Shown in pieces: positions 52,990 to 62,303 of a DNA stretch of 64,000 nucleotides. Below the pieces are notes generated by a model. That model searched no databases. It was not told where the DNA came from and worked only from the letters and a program-made list of their open reading frames with translations. Source of the stretch: CBDCZY01 sp965224745 (GTDB taxonomy: Bacteria > Pseudomonadota > Gammaproteobacteria > Methylococcales > Methylomonadaceae); the NCBI GenBank assembly GCA_965224745.1, contig CBDCZY010000004.1, positions 248,001 to 312,000 of the forward strand. Direction: 5' to 3'. Positions within the stretch are counted from its first letter, which is position 1; each line of letters opens with the position of its first letter. A program made the position numbers and the translations under genes.

Positions 52990-53723
52990 AAGTCCCGAAC
53001 AGATTGCAGGCAGACTAAAAAGCGAACATGTGATGAGTCTCCACCATGAAACAATTTACCAGTACATACTGACGGATAAGAAAACGGGAGGTGACTTGTA
53101 CACGCATCTCAGGCATCAGAATAAAACTTATCGTAAGCGCTATGGCAATGCCCGTAATCGCACAGGCATTCCGAATCGGGTTGATATTGATGAGCGCCCA
53201 AAAGAGGCGAATAATCGCGAACGTGTCGGCGACTGGGAAGCCGATACCATCATTGGAAAAAACCATCAAGGCGCGATTGTGACCTTGGATGACAGGAAAT
53301 CAAAACTGAGATTGGCCTCGCCATTACCAGGTAAAAAAGCAGCGTCTGTCAAAGAGGCGATGCTGATGTTATTGAAACCAATCCAGGCCTTTGTTAAAAC
53401 GATTACGTTTGACAATGGAAAGGAGTTTACCCTGCATGAAGTGGTAGCAAAAGAGCTGGACTGTGATACATATTTCGCTAAACCATATCACTCATGGGAA
53501 CGCGGACAAAACGAGAATGCCAATGGGTTGTTGCGCCAATATTTTCCGAAAGCAATGAAGTTAACTGATGTGACAATCAAGCAGGTTTTTGAGGCGGTTG
53601 ACAAACTCAATAGCAGACCAAGAAAATGCCTGAAATTCAAAACACCTTATGAGGTTTTTAAAGAACTGACTGGCATGGATGTCAGGCAATTAATGGGTTA
53701 TGCACTTATGACTTGAATTCAGG
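52990..53723 (+). pseudogene. IS30-family element, right half (transposase C-terminus)
   Basis: The frame begins SPEQIAGRLKSEHVMSLHHE and continues through the IS30 integrase core: VGDWEADTIIGKNHQ (Asp), KTITFDNGKEFTLHE (Asp), HSWERGQNENANGLLRQYFP (Glu). The right tip ending GAATTCAGG at 53,723 pairs with the tip at 26,639. Adding the left half at 26,252-26,520 gives a complete transposase (…REDW + SPEQ…). Confidence 0.93.
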
Positions 53724-54048
53724 AGTAAACAATAACTACAATCCAGAAATAAGCCGAATACAGCTCTCAGCACAAGTCATTGATTCAACATAACTCAAAA
53801 CATAACTATTAACAAGCTAAAGGAATGATTTTTATGTGCGTAAAAAGGGGACAGATTTATTTTTCTTGGAATAAATCGATCCCCTTTTTCTAGTATCAAA
53901 AAAAAATTGGTTTTATGCTGATGACCAGAACGGTTCCGGTCAAAATTAATGTCAGGGATAGGCTGTAATCACAGGAAATCTCGGAAAACGCTTCGCTACT
54001 CCCACTTACGCAAGTTATTATATAACCAATCAACCATTTGCAATCATA
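53724..54048. other. Leader region of the signalling operon with a REP-like hairpin
   Basis: At 53,842-53,889 AAAAAGGGGACAGATTTATT and AATAAATCGATCCCCTTTTT form a hairpin of the kind linked to REP-associated transposases. The last ~60 bp (AGTTATTATATAACCAATCA) match the leader of the truncated copy at 36,203 and probably hold the operon promoter. No sigma-54 motif or 35-bp element is seen here. Confidence 0.6.
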
Positions 54049-55842
54049 ATGACACAATACGCAGATCAATCCATTAAGCCAGATATTTTGATTGTTGACG
54101 ATACTATCGCTAACCTCAAATTACTGACTGATCTATTAGGGCGCTACCATCATAAAGTCCGCAGTGTGACCAGCGGCGCGATGGCTTTGACGGCCATCGA
54201 AGCGGCTTCACCGGATCTGATTTTGCTGGATATCAGAATGCCGGAAATGGATGGTTTTGAGGTGTGTGCGAAATTAAAAAGTGCACAAAAAACCAAAAAT
54301 ATCCCCATTATTTTTATCAGCGCCCTGGATGATGTCTCTGACAAAGTAAAGGCTTTTGAAGCCGGTGCGGTGGATTACGTCACGAAACCCTTCCAACATG
54401 AAGAAGTTATCGCGCGAGTCCGTACTCATCTTTTACTGCAAACGGTCAAAAAACAGCTCCAAAAAAGTCAGCAACAATTATCCCAGGTTATTCATTCCGC
54501 CATGGATGCGATCATTAGTATCGACCAGACGGGCAATATCGTTTTGTTTAACAACGCCGCTGAACAGATTTTTTGCTGTTCAGCGACCAAGGTTACTGGA
54601 CAACCCTTGAGTCATTTCATGAGCGAAACATTGACTAAGGCTATCTCTAAATTTATTGAACAGTCTGCTGAACAACCCATGCTGTGGATTCCAGAAGGCC
54701 ACCATGCCATACGTGCAAACGGCAGCCAATTTCCAATTGAAGCGACCTTGTCTTATTGCTTCGATGGCGAACAAAAACTGTATACCTTAATACTACGCGA
54801 TATCGAAACGCGGATAAAAACAGAATCTGAGCGAAATCATTTACGCGGAATTAATCTGTATTTGCAAGATGAGTTACGTTCCGCCCAGCAATCCACGCAG
54901 TTTGTAACTAAATCAAAACAAATGCAGAATGTCATGTCTTTAGTGGATCAAGTGGCATCAACCGATGCTACAGTCATGATTACCGGTGAAACCGGGACCG
55001 GTAAAGAACTGATTTCCCGAGCAGTTCACAATGCCAGCCCAAGAAAAGACCGCGAATTAATTCGTTTAAACTGTGCGTCGATCCCAGAAAACCTGGTTGA
55101 AAGTGAATTATTTGGTCACGAAAAAGGCGCCTTCACCGGCGCTATCGCTCGTAAAATAGGTCGTTTTGAACTGGCTGATGGCAGCTCACTGTTTCTTGAC
55201 GAAATAGGTGAAATGTCGTTGGATATGCAGACTAAGTTGCTGCGCGTTCTCCAGGAAGGTGAAATCGAACGGGTCGGTGGAACAACGACCATCAAGGTTG
55301 ATGTTCGCATCATTACCGCAACACATCGCGACCTTGTCGCTTGCGTCAAGGCCGGAACTTTCCGGGAAGATTTGTTTTATCGCCTCAATGTCTTCCCTAT
55401 CTCACTGCCACCACTACGCGAACGTAAAGAGGATCTATCTAATCTAATACAGCACTTTGTTGAATACTATGCAGAAAAATTTGGCAAAAAAATAACCATC
55501 GTCCCTTCCGTAGTTGTCGATACATTGCAAAATTATCATTGGCCGGGAAATATTCGTGAATTGCAACATCTAATAGAACGTGCCGTTATCCTGAGTCAGG
55601 GACCAGAACTTAACTTTGGCGACTGGTTGCAGCCGAGCACTGGGACGATACAGAATCAAGACTTGGCGCCTCTGAGTACATTGGAGGAAAACGAGCGATC
55701 GCATATTCTTAAGGCTCTTGAAAGTGTCGACTGGCAAGTCAGTGGCAAAAATGGAGCTGCTGATATGCTTGATATAAAACCAACAACATTACATTCACGT
55801 ATGACAAAGTTGGGTATTGTCAGAGGAAAATACAATGAATAA
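54049..55842 (+). CDS. Sigma-54-dependent response regulator (REC-PAS-AAA+-HTH)
   Basis: A 597-residue bacterial enhancer-binding protein. The receiver domain (~1-130) has acidic pocket DILIVDDT, phospho-acceptor D61 in LILLDIRMPEMDG and late Lys in YVTKPFQ. A PAS domain (~150-265) follows, then the AAA+ domain with Walker A GETGTGKE at ~313, the sigma-54 contact loop GAFTGA at ~360 and an intact Walker B (SLFLDEIGEM). The C-terminal helix-turn-helix is NGAADMLDIKPTTLHSRMTK. It should bind upstream sites and, when phosphorylated, drive sigma-54 promoters. Its stop overlaps the next start (ATGAATAA). It is the likely controller of the three 35-bp-element promoters, by inference. Confidence 0.93.
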   Translation: MTQYADQSIKPDILIVDDTIANLKLLTDLLGRYHHKVRSVTSGAMALTAIEAASPDLILLDIRMPEMDGFEVCAKLKSAQKTKNIPIIFISALDDVSDKVKAFEAGAVDYVTKPFQHEEVIARVRTHLLLQTVKKQLQKSQQQLSQVIHSAMDAIISIDQTGNIVLFNNAAEQIFCCSATKVTGQPLSHFMSETLTKAISKFIEQSAEQPMLWIPEGHHAIRANGSQFPIEATLSYCFDGEQKLYTLILRDIETRIKTESERNHLRGINLYLQDELRSAQQSTQFVTKSKQMQNVMSLVDQVASTDATVMITGETGTGKELISRAVHNASPRKDRELIRLNCASIPENLVESELFGHEKGAFTGAIARKIGRFELADGSSLFLDEIGEMSLDMQTKLLRVLQEGEIERVGGTTTIKVDVRIITATHRDLVACVKAGTFREDLFYRLNVFPISLPPLRERKEDLSNLIQHFVEYYAEKFGKKITIVPSVVVDTLQNYHWPGNIRELQHLIERAVILSQGPELNFGDWLQPSTGTIQNQDLAPLSTLEENERSHILKALESVDWQVSGKNGAADMLDIKPTTLHSRMTKLGIVRGKYNE

Positions 55843-56800
55843 AAGTGTTTCAATCATTTTATTTATTGCCAGTAGTCTTACCGGTTTTATACTGGTACAA
55901 ACAGCACAAGCAGAGAATTCAATGGCTAAAAAAATCCTGTTTGTGGATTCCTATCACCAGGGTTATACGGCAAGTTCTCACATCGTATCTGGTGTAAAAG
56001 AAGCGCTTACCGGCCACAATATCGATTTTAAATTGATTGAAATGGACAGTAAAAGAAATCCTGAGCCGGCTGATATAAAAGTATCCGCGCTTAAAGTTAA
56101 AACTATTATTCATGCATACCAGCCGGATGTTTTGATCGCATGCGATGATAATGCCGCGAAATATCTGATCGAACCTTTCTATAAAGACGGCAATTTACCC
56201 ATTGTTTTTTGTGGGATCAATTGGGATGCTTCAATATACGGCTTCCCTTTTCAGAATATGACAGGGATTGTTGAAGTCGCTCTGGTTTCGGAAATCATCA
56301 GACATCTTCGAAAACATAGCAAAGGCAATCGCATTGGTTTTCTAGGTGGTGACCGTTTATCTGAACGAAAAAATCGGGAATATTATCAAAAACGATTTAA
56401 TATAGATTTTGCTAAAACCTATTTCGCCAGTAGTTTTGAACAATGGCAACGCTCATTTGCGAAATTACAAGATGAAGTGGACATGTTAATCATCACTACT
56501 CATGCCGGCGTTACAGGCCGGGATAATGCAGACGCACAAACCTTTGTTGAAAAACATGTAAAAATACCGGTTGCTACCGAACACCAATGGGAAATGCCTT
56601 ATGCTCTTGTGGGTATCACTAAGGACTATAAGGAAATGGGCCTCTGGTCTGGTCATACTGCCTTAAAAATATTAGCGGGTGTTCCGCCCAACCAGATCCC
56701 CATCACGTCCAATAAAAAGGGCAAATTATTCTTCAACACCCGAATTGCCAAAATACTCGGCATTACTAAAGTACCTGAACTGGCTGAAATTGTTGATTAA
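55835..56800 (+). CDS. ABC-type substrate-binding protein (PF04392-like), sensory partner
   Basis: About 321 residues from the ATG at 55,835, which overlaps the activator's stop by 8 bp. The signal peptide (ILFIASSLTGFILVQTAQA) is followed by KILFVDSYHQGYTASSHIVS, VLIACDDNAAKYLIEPFYKD, FCGINWDASIYGFP and GRDNADAQTFVEKHVKIPVA, as in the TrpX/PF04392-type binding proteins. No permease or ATPase genes are near, and it lies between a sigma-54 activator and a sensor kinase, so it probably delivers a ligand signal to the kinase rather than feeding a transporter. The ligand is unknown. Confidence 0.85.
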   Translation: MNKSVSIILFIASSLTGFILVQTAQAENSMAKKILFVDSYHQGYTASSHIVSGVKEALTGHNIDFKLIEMDSKRNPEPADIKVSALKVKTIIHAYQPDVLIACDDNAAKYLIEPFYKDGNLPIVFCGINWDASIYGFPFQNMTGIVEVALVSEIIRHLRKHSKGNRIGFLGGDRLSERKNREYYQKRFNIDFAKTYFASSFEQWQRSFAKLQDEVDMLIITTHAGVTGRDNADAQTFVEKHVKIPVATEHQWEMPYALVGITKDYKEMGLWSGHTALKILAGVPPNQIPITSNKKGKLFFNTRIAKILGITKVPELAEIVD

Positions 56801-56840
56801 ACATGGAAGCAGCTGACCATAAATAAGTAAGACAATCCCG

Positions 56841-59800
56841 ATGAAACGTTCTTTGCTCCGCAGAGCAATCATTTATACGGCAATCATCATGAGTATTGTT
56901 ATCGGGATTGCTGGCATATTGAATTACTGGCAAGTCTATAACAATTTGCGATCACAGGCACTGGATCAACTAAAAATCTACACCGAAGAACGCGGTATCA
57001 GAGAAAGTGAGCGGTTTAGCCTGGCAGAAGATAATTTGAACGAAATTGTTAATGCCTATCTGGATAAAATCAAGAAAAATATCACCAACCCCAGTAAGAA
57101 AAAGTTTAAGCAACTCTTCTTGCCTGAAAAAAACGGAATGTATCGAACCTCAAACCAGTTACATTCTGAGCAGGGAATATCTGGACTGATTGCTAATCAG
57201 GTCGAAATTAATCCAAATTTCCAGTCGAAAATCATAGTTGGCTATGAATTATTGCGCAGTTATGGTCCTGCATGGAAAAGCAGGTTTATCAATCTGTATA
57301 TGCTACTGCCTGAAACCAGTGCCCTCATGTACTGGCCTGAAAATGCTTGGGGATTAAACATTGCTCTCTGGGATGTCACCAGCAAACAAGAAATGATTCA
57401 GCCGAATAATGAAGCTAAGGGCAAAATACAATGGTCAAACCTCTATTATGACTACGGTGTGGGGCATTGGGTCATATCTGCCAGCAGAACAGTGACTACC
57501 CCTGATAAAGGAAGCGTCACTTTTGGTATAGACATACTCTTGGATACCTTGTTTGACAGAACCTTACATCAAGGACTGGAAGGCACCTACAACATGATTA
57601 TCCGTGCTAATGGCGATATCATAGCTCACCCAAAATATATGGACGCTCTATTGGCGAGGAATGGTTTGTTAACAATAGCTGAAACCAAGGATTCCAGTTT
57701 ACTAAATCTTTTAGAAACGATTACTCATCAATCTGATTTTTCTTCAACTATTATTACGCCCCCACATAGCAAGAATTTTTTTGCAATAGCTCATCTTCAA
57801 GGCCCCTCTTGGTATTTAATCACTGTTTATCCCCGCCAACTCATTCAAAAAAAAGCACAATCTGCCGCCGCCCAGACATTATTGCTGCATAGCATTGCAT
57901 TAGTATTGGGTTTGCTGATGATGTACCTGATTCTTAAACGATTAATCAGGAAGCCTTTGCTTAACTTGGTAAAAGCGACAGAACAAATTAAAGACGGTCA
58001 TTTTGATACCCGAGTGGAAATTGAGGATAGTGATGAAATTGGCCAGCTTGGCAATGCTTTCAATAAAATGACGACTAGCTTACATGAAGCGTTGACCGAA
58101 AAAGATTATACCCAAGACTTGATACGCCAAATGGCTGAGGTATTGATCGTAACCGATGCGGATGGAAATATTAAAATCAGCAATCCATCGGCTTTAGAAT
58201 TATTAGATTATTCAGAACAGGAATTTACGGGTAAACCGGTCACTATTTTTTGTCCTGAACTACATGCTTTTGAAGACGTTATCTCTACGCATGAAAAGCC
58301 ATCAATTGGGATGGAAATGCTGTGGTATTCTCGGGATGGCAAACAAATCCCGATGTTAGTCAGCTGTGCCGTCAATCGAAATTTAAAAGGCAAAGCACTC
58401 GGAATCATTATTCTGGCTCAAGACCGAAGCAAGCTCTTTCAAGCACAAGAAGCCCTAAAAGAAAGTGAAGAACGCTTTGCCAATATGGTCAAGTATGCAC
58501 CAACAGCATTCGCTCTTTTTGATTTGGATCAACGTGTCTGGATCAACGTCAATGAAAAAACGGAGCGATTATTTGGTTATACACGCGAACAATTGCTAGA
58601 AATGACGCCTGCGGATGTTAGCCCGGAAAAACAACCCGATGGGCAATATTCGAGTTATGCAGCCAGGGAAAAATTGCAAGAAGCGCTGCAGGGCGGTCAT
58701 CCTGTTTTCGAATGGCATCATATAAATTCAAAAGATGAAACCATTATTTGCGAAATTAGCCTTTCACGTTTTCCTAGTAATAACCGAAATCTAGTGCAGG
58801 CTAGTATTGTGGATATTACAGAACGCCAAGATATTCAGGAAGAGTTAAAACATGCCAAAGAAGCAGCTGAAATGGCGAATCGAGCTAAGTCTCAATTCCT
58901 TGCCAATATGAGCCACGAATTTAGAACACCGCTGAATGCCATACTCGGTTTTACCCAACTAAACCTTTATGGCCCCAATCTATCCTCGGATTTAAAAGAA
59001 AATTTAACTATCGTAAAAAATAGTGGTGAGCATCTGCTGGCATTAATCAATGATGTGCTGGAAATGTCCAAAGTTGAAGCCGGGCATACAGAATTAAATG
59101 AATTATCCTTTAACCTCCATGAATTGTTGAATGAACTAGGGCAAATGTTCAAGGTTCGTGCTGAACAAAAACATTTGCAGCTTGATCTGAAAATTGATGA
59201 AAATTTACCTGTCTATATCAAATCCGATCCGCAAAAACTGCGTCAGATTTTAACGAACATTGTCAATAATGCTATAAAATTTACTAGCAAAGGCAATATC
59301 ACAATTTTTGCCAATCAACAAAATGGGACTATCTCCACTCCATTACTTTATTTTCAGGTAAGCGATACCGGTTGTGGGATTCCTGCGTCAGACATCAAAA
59401 AACTGTTTGACCCCTTTGTCCAGCTTGATCCAAGCGATTCTAAACATGGAACAGGACTTGGCTTGTCTATCAGTCGCCAATTCGTGCAATTAATGGGTGG
59501 TGAGTTACAGGTAGAAAGCACTCCGGAAAAAGGCTCTACTTTTAGTTTTTATATTCGTGTTCAAACCACTAAAAATAAGGCATTTGAACAAACCAAGCCA
59601 GCTCATCGAGTCTTGCATCTGCTGCCCAATCAAAAAACTATTCGTATTCTCATCGTTGAGGATGAACAGGAAAACCGCTTATTGTTAAAAAAAATCCTGG
59701 AATCAGTTGGTTTTGCAGTCCAAGAAGCAGAAAATGGACAGCAGGGTATAGAAATATTCAAACAATGGTCACCCGATCTAGTCTTTATGGATATGCGCAT

Positions 59801-60263
59801 GCCAGTGATGGATGGATATCAGGCAACTACAAAAATCAAAGCGATTAATCAGAAAAGTATCATTATTGCTTTAACTGCCAGTGTATTTGAAGAGCAACGC
59901 GCTTCAATTCTGGCATGCGGCTGTGATGAATTGATGCATAAACCTTGTACCGACCAGGAAATTTTTTTGATCCTTGCCAAGCATTTACACATTGAATATA
60001 TTTATCAAGACTTAACAGAAAAAACAGCTACCGTAGAATCCCCGGTTTCTCTAAAAGAAATCGACTTTGAAGGTGTTTCAAAAACATGGTGCGATAAATT
60101 ACAGAAAACTGCAAAACAAGCGGATGCAGAACAGCTTAAATCACTTGTGGACAATTTGGGCGACGAACACCAAACCTTAAAACAAGGTTTGGCACAATTG
60201 ATAGAAAGCTACCGTTTTGACAAAATCGGCCAATTACTTAGTCAGGTTGCCGGTAATAAATAA
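56841..60263 (+). CDS. Hybrid sensor histidine kinase with large periplasmic domain
   Basis: A 1,140-residue membrane kinase. TM1 (~10-30), a periplasmic sensing domain of ~310 residues (Cache-like, with FGIDILLDTLFDRTL), TM2 (~346-366), HAMP (~367-420), two PAS domains (VLIVTDADGNIKISNPS and TAFALFDLDQRVWINVN), HisKA with H692 in MSHEFRTPLNAILGF, an HATPase domain (NNAIKFTSKG, DTGCGIP, GTGLGLSIS), then a receiver with D~983 in LVFMDMRMPVMDG and a ~100-residue helical tail. It should pass a signal from the periplasm, probably through the preceding binding protein, to the activator encoded first in the operon. Confidence 0.93.
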   Translation: MKRSLLRRAIIYTAIIMSIVIGIAGILNYWQVYNNLRSQALDQLKIYTEERGIRESERFSLAEDNLNEIVNAYLDKIKKNITNPSKKKFKQLFLPEKNGMYRTSNQLHSEQGISGLIANQVEINPNFQSKIIVGYELLRSYGPAWKSRFINLYMLLPETSALMYWPENAWGLNIALWDVTSKQEMIQPNNEAKGKIQWSNLYYDYGVGHWVISASRTVTTPDKGSVTFGIDILLDTLFDRTLHQGLEGTYNMIIRANGDIIAHPKYMDALLARNGLLTIAETKDSSLLNLLETITHQSDFSSTIITPPHSKNFFAIAHLQGPSWYLITVYPRQLIQKKAQSAAAQTLLLHSIALVLGLLMMYLILKRLIRKPLLNLVKATEQIKDGHFDTRVEIEDSDEIGQLGNAFNKMTTSLHEALTEKDYTQDLIRQMAEVLIVTDADGNIKISNPSALELLDYSEQEFTGKPVTIFCPELHAFEDVISTHEKPSIGMEMLWYSRDGKQIPMLVSCAVNRNLKGKALGIIILAQDRSKLFQAQEALKESEERFANMVKYAPTAFALFDLDQRVWINVNEKTERLFGYTREQLLEMTPADVSPEKQPDGQYSSYAAREKLQEALQGGHPVFEWHHINSKDETIICEISLSRFPSNNRNLVQASIVDITERQDIQEELKHAKEAAEMANRAKSQFLANMSHEFRTPLNAILGFTQLNLYGPNLSSDLKENLTIVKNSGEHLLALINDVLEMSKVEAGHTELNELSFNLHELLNELGQMFKVRAEQKHLQLDLKIDENLPVYIKSDPQKLRQILTNIVNNAIKFTSKGNITIFANQQNGTISTPLLYFQVSDTGCGIPASDIKKLFDPFVQLDPSDSKHGTGLGLSISRQFVQLMGGELQVESTPEKGSTFSFYIRVQTTKNKAFEQTKPAHRVLHLLPNQKTIRILIVEDEQENRLLLKKILESVGFAVQEAENGQQGIEIFKQWSPDLVFMDMRMPVMDGYQATTKIKAINQKSIIIALTASVFEEQRASILACGCDELMHKPCTDQEIFLILAKHLHIEYIYQDLTEKTATVESPVSLKEIDFEGVSKTWCDKLQKTAKQADAEQLKSLVDNLGDEHQTLKQGLAQLIESYRFDKIGQLLSQVAGNK

Positions 60264-60282
60264 CGTCGATGTCGCAACTCTG

Positions 60283-61609
60283 ACTTATCGGCTCAAATCA
60301 ACATTGCCGGTATCTGAATAATGTTACTTGCCAAGGTTCTCACCTCAGTTGAATTGTTGATAACAAGTCCCAGAGGTAATGAATTATCGCTCAAGAATTT
60401 TTGCAATGAGGTAATCTGTCTGGATTGAGTAGTTACTCCAAATTTTATTTCAATAGGCAGTACACCAAAGCTCCCTTCCAATATCAAATCGACTTCTGCC
60501 CCATGCTTTGTTCGATAGTAATAGTATTCCCAGTTAGTTGCGTTGGTACATTGAATACCTTTAATGATTTCTTCAATAATGAAAGACTCAAAATTCTGAC
60601 CTACATGGGGCGAACGAATTAATTTTTCTCTGCTGTCAATATTGGCAAGAAAATGAGTCAGACCAGAATCTCGGAGTATCCCTTTAGGCATTTTGACAAT
60701 GGATTTTGATTTTGCCTTCTCATAAGATGGGATCATTCTCCATACAAATGTTTTGTCCGCAATTTCAAGGTAGTCTCTAATCGTAACCTCAGATGTATCC
60801 AGTGCTCTTCCTAATTGAGCCTTATTAATAATTGTACCGGACAGCTCCGACAATATAGAAACAAAACGTCTGTATTTTAGAGTATCAAGTCTGGGAAATA
60901 GTTTTCTGATATCTCTTTCAATATACAGTTGAAAATAATTTTGCATCCATAGCCGGAAGTAATCGTTGTCTTTGGCAAGTACAGGTTCAGGATAACCACC
61001 GTGTAAAAAATTATTGATTACATCACCCTCTTCAACAGTCAATTTTTTCAGTTTTTCTAATGCAGATGCAGATAATGGGTTATTAAATATTTGGTAAAAA
61101 GACGGCAATGGCTTTTCATGCAGCTCATTAATTTTAAATGTACCGAGCTCAACAATACCTAAGCGCCCCGCCAATGACTCACTCGCGTGCTTAATAAGTT
61201 CAGGAGAGCTGGAACCCGTTAGAATAAATCGATTTTTTTGATTTCTGTCTGAATCAATAACACCTCTTAAGTGTTTAAATAAATCTGAAAATTCTAGCGC
61301 TTCATCAATGATAATGCTGCCAGGATATTCGTTAAAAAAGAAATCCATATCGGATGAAATAAAATCAAGATCGTTGATATTTTCCAAATCAAAATACTTC
61401 CAGTCTTTTCTGACTTGTTGGGCAAGTGTTGTCTTACCTGATTGTCTAACACCAAGTATTAGTACAGCGGGAAATACTTTTAATAGTGCGTTTACCTTAA
61501 CTGCACTGTTTCTTGCTAGCATATGTTTGAAAATAATTATGGACGGTAAAATCAATATGTTACGCTAGGAATTTACCGGCTGTCAATCGGTCGGCATGAG
61601 TATATATCA
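60283..61609 (-). repeat. Duplicated DUF4143 cassette, copy 2
   Basis: Reverse copy of 46,058-47,377, with the same leader up to ACTCATGCCGACCG and the same end at GAGCCGATAAGT. It follows the kinase gene by ~20 bp. The unit shows no obvious terminal inverted repeats. Confidence 0.85.
60293..61522 (-). CDS. AAA_14/DUF4143 ATPase, duplicated copy 2
   Basis: About 409 residues from MLARNSAVKVNALLKVFPAV (ATG at 61,522). It has the same Walker A (GVRQSGKTTLAQQ) and C-terminal nuclease-like core as copy 1. In the Walker B region it reads IIIDEALEFSD, where copy 1 has DEAQELSG: a small change next to the catalytic acidic pair. It converges on the kinase gene, with ~30 bp between the stops. Confidence 0.88.
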   Translation of the reverse strand: MLARNSAVKVNALLKVFPAVLILGVRQSGKTTLAQQVRKDWKYFDLENINDLDFISSDMDFFFNEYPGSIIIDEALEFSDLFKHLRGVIDSDRNQKNRFILTGSSSPELIKHASESLAGRLGIVELGTFKINELHEKPLPSFYQIFNNPLSASALEKLKKLTVEEGDVINNFLHGGYPEPVLAKDNDYFRLWMQNYFQLYIERDIRKLFPRLDTLKYRRFVSILSELSGTIINKAQLGRALDTSEVTIRDYLEIADKTFVWRMIPSYEKAKSKSIVKMPKGILRDSGLTHFLANIDSREKLIRSPHVGQNFESFIIEEIIKGIQCTNATNWEYYYYRTKHGAEVDLILEGSFGVLPIEIKFGVTTQSRQITSLQKFLSDNSLPLGLVINNSTEVRTLASNIIQIPAMLI

Positions 61610-61644
61610 AAGTGAAACTTTAATCCTGAAGGTTGTTAAATTAA

Positions 61645-61807
61645 GCTAAGGAATGAAACACAATAACTTTTACATTTTGGCGCAGGATTATTGTTCGTAT
61701 TCAAGGTGTAGAAACGGGGGTATAGGTGGCTATATAACTGTTTCTACATTGCAGAAAATGTACAAAAAGACAAGTCAATTTCTTAAATTATTTTGTGCAC
61801 GTTCACT
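61645..61807. mobile_element. MITE-like element, copy 2 (diverged)
   Basis: Aligns to 29,999-30,154: GCAGGATTATTGTTCGTATT, a GTAGAAACGG...CTGTTTCTAC inner palindrome, and AAAAAGACAAGTCAATT then TTTTGTGCACGTTCACTTA. The terminal arms are less well kept than in copy 1. It lies ~100 bp upstream of site C. The rest of 61,610-62,303 holds control sequences and no gene. Confidence 0.7.
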
Positions 61808-61909
61808 TACCTTGCTCGTTTTTTTATCTGACTTTGATTTCGCAACTCTGATTTTTCTAGGTTCAGACTCCAACAGAATACAAATTCAATCTTTATCAAC
61901 AACTCCATC

Positions 61910-61944
61910 TTACGGTATATCGGTACAGTAACGTTATATCGTTA
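61910..61944 (+). promoter_or_regulatory. 35-bp upstream activator element, site C
   Basis: Starts TTACGGTATATCG and ends ACGTTATATCGTTA. It is ungapped against sites A and B. It ends 99 bp upstream of the -24 box at 62,044. Confidence 0.88.
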
Positions 61945-62043
61945 ATCTAATTCCTTTACCCATAGTTCTATTTTCTTTTGTACAAACCAATTATATTTTA
62001 AATATCAGTATCTTAGTAAAAATATTTTCCCGTAACCGGGAGT

Positions 62044-62059
62044 TGGCACAGTGCCTGCA
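62044..62059 (+). promoter_or_regulatory. Sigma-54 promoter of the 62,304 locus
   Basis: TGGCACAGTGCCTGCA matches the -24/-12 pattern with correct spacing. The expected start near 62,071 leaves a ~230-nt leader before the AOC-like gene. TTGTAGCATTGTT follows, as at the 28.6 kb promoter. Confidence 0.88.
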
Positions 62060-62303
62060 ATCTATGAAATTGTAGCATTGTTAAAACCTACAAAAAAACT
62101 CGAAAAGATTAAATCAAAATTATCAAAGAGAGTTAAAAGGATAATTGATTATAAATTTTCAACAGAATTTTCTCTTAATTATTGATCTATTTTGACGATG
62201 ATTCGCACGCAGTCCTGACAGGTTTTTAATATTCTACAGCTGACATTTTACTTAATTGAGTTTGAATCTTAACTATTTATCTTATTTGTCTAGGAGAAAG
62301 AAA

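Noticed and set aside
54049..60263. Complete ABC transporter at the binding-protein gene
   Set aside because: No permease or ATP-binding subunit gene is adjacent; the neighbours are regulatory proteins.
61653..61931. Small coding region upstream of site C
   Set aside because: It lies within the MITE-like element, matches the non-coding copy at 30 kb, and has no ribosome site or family pattern.
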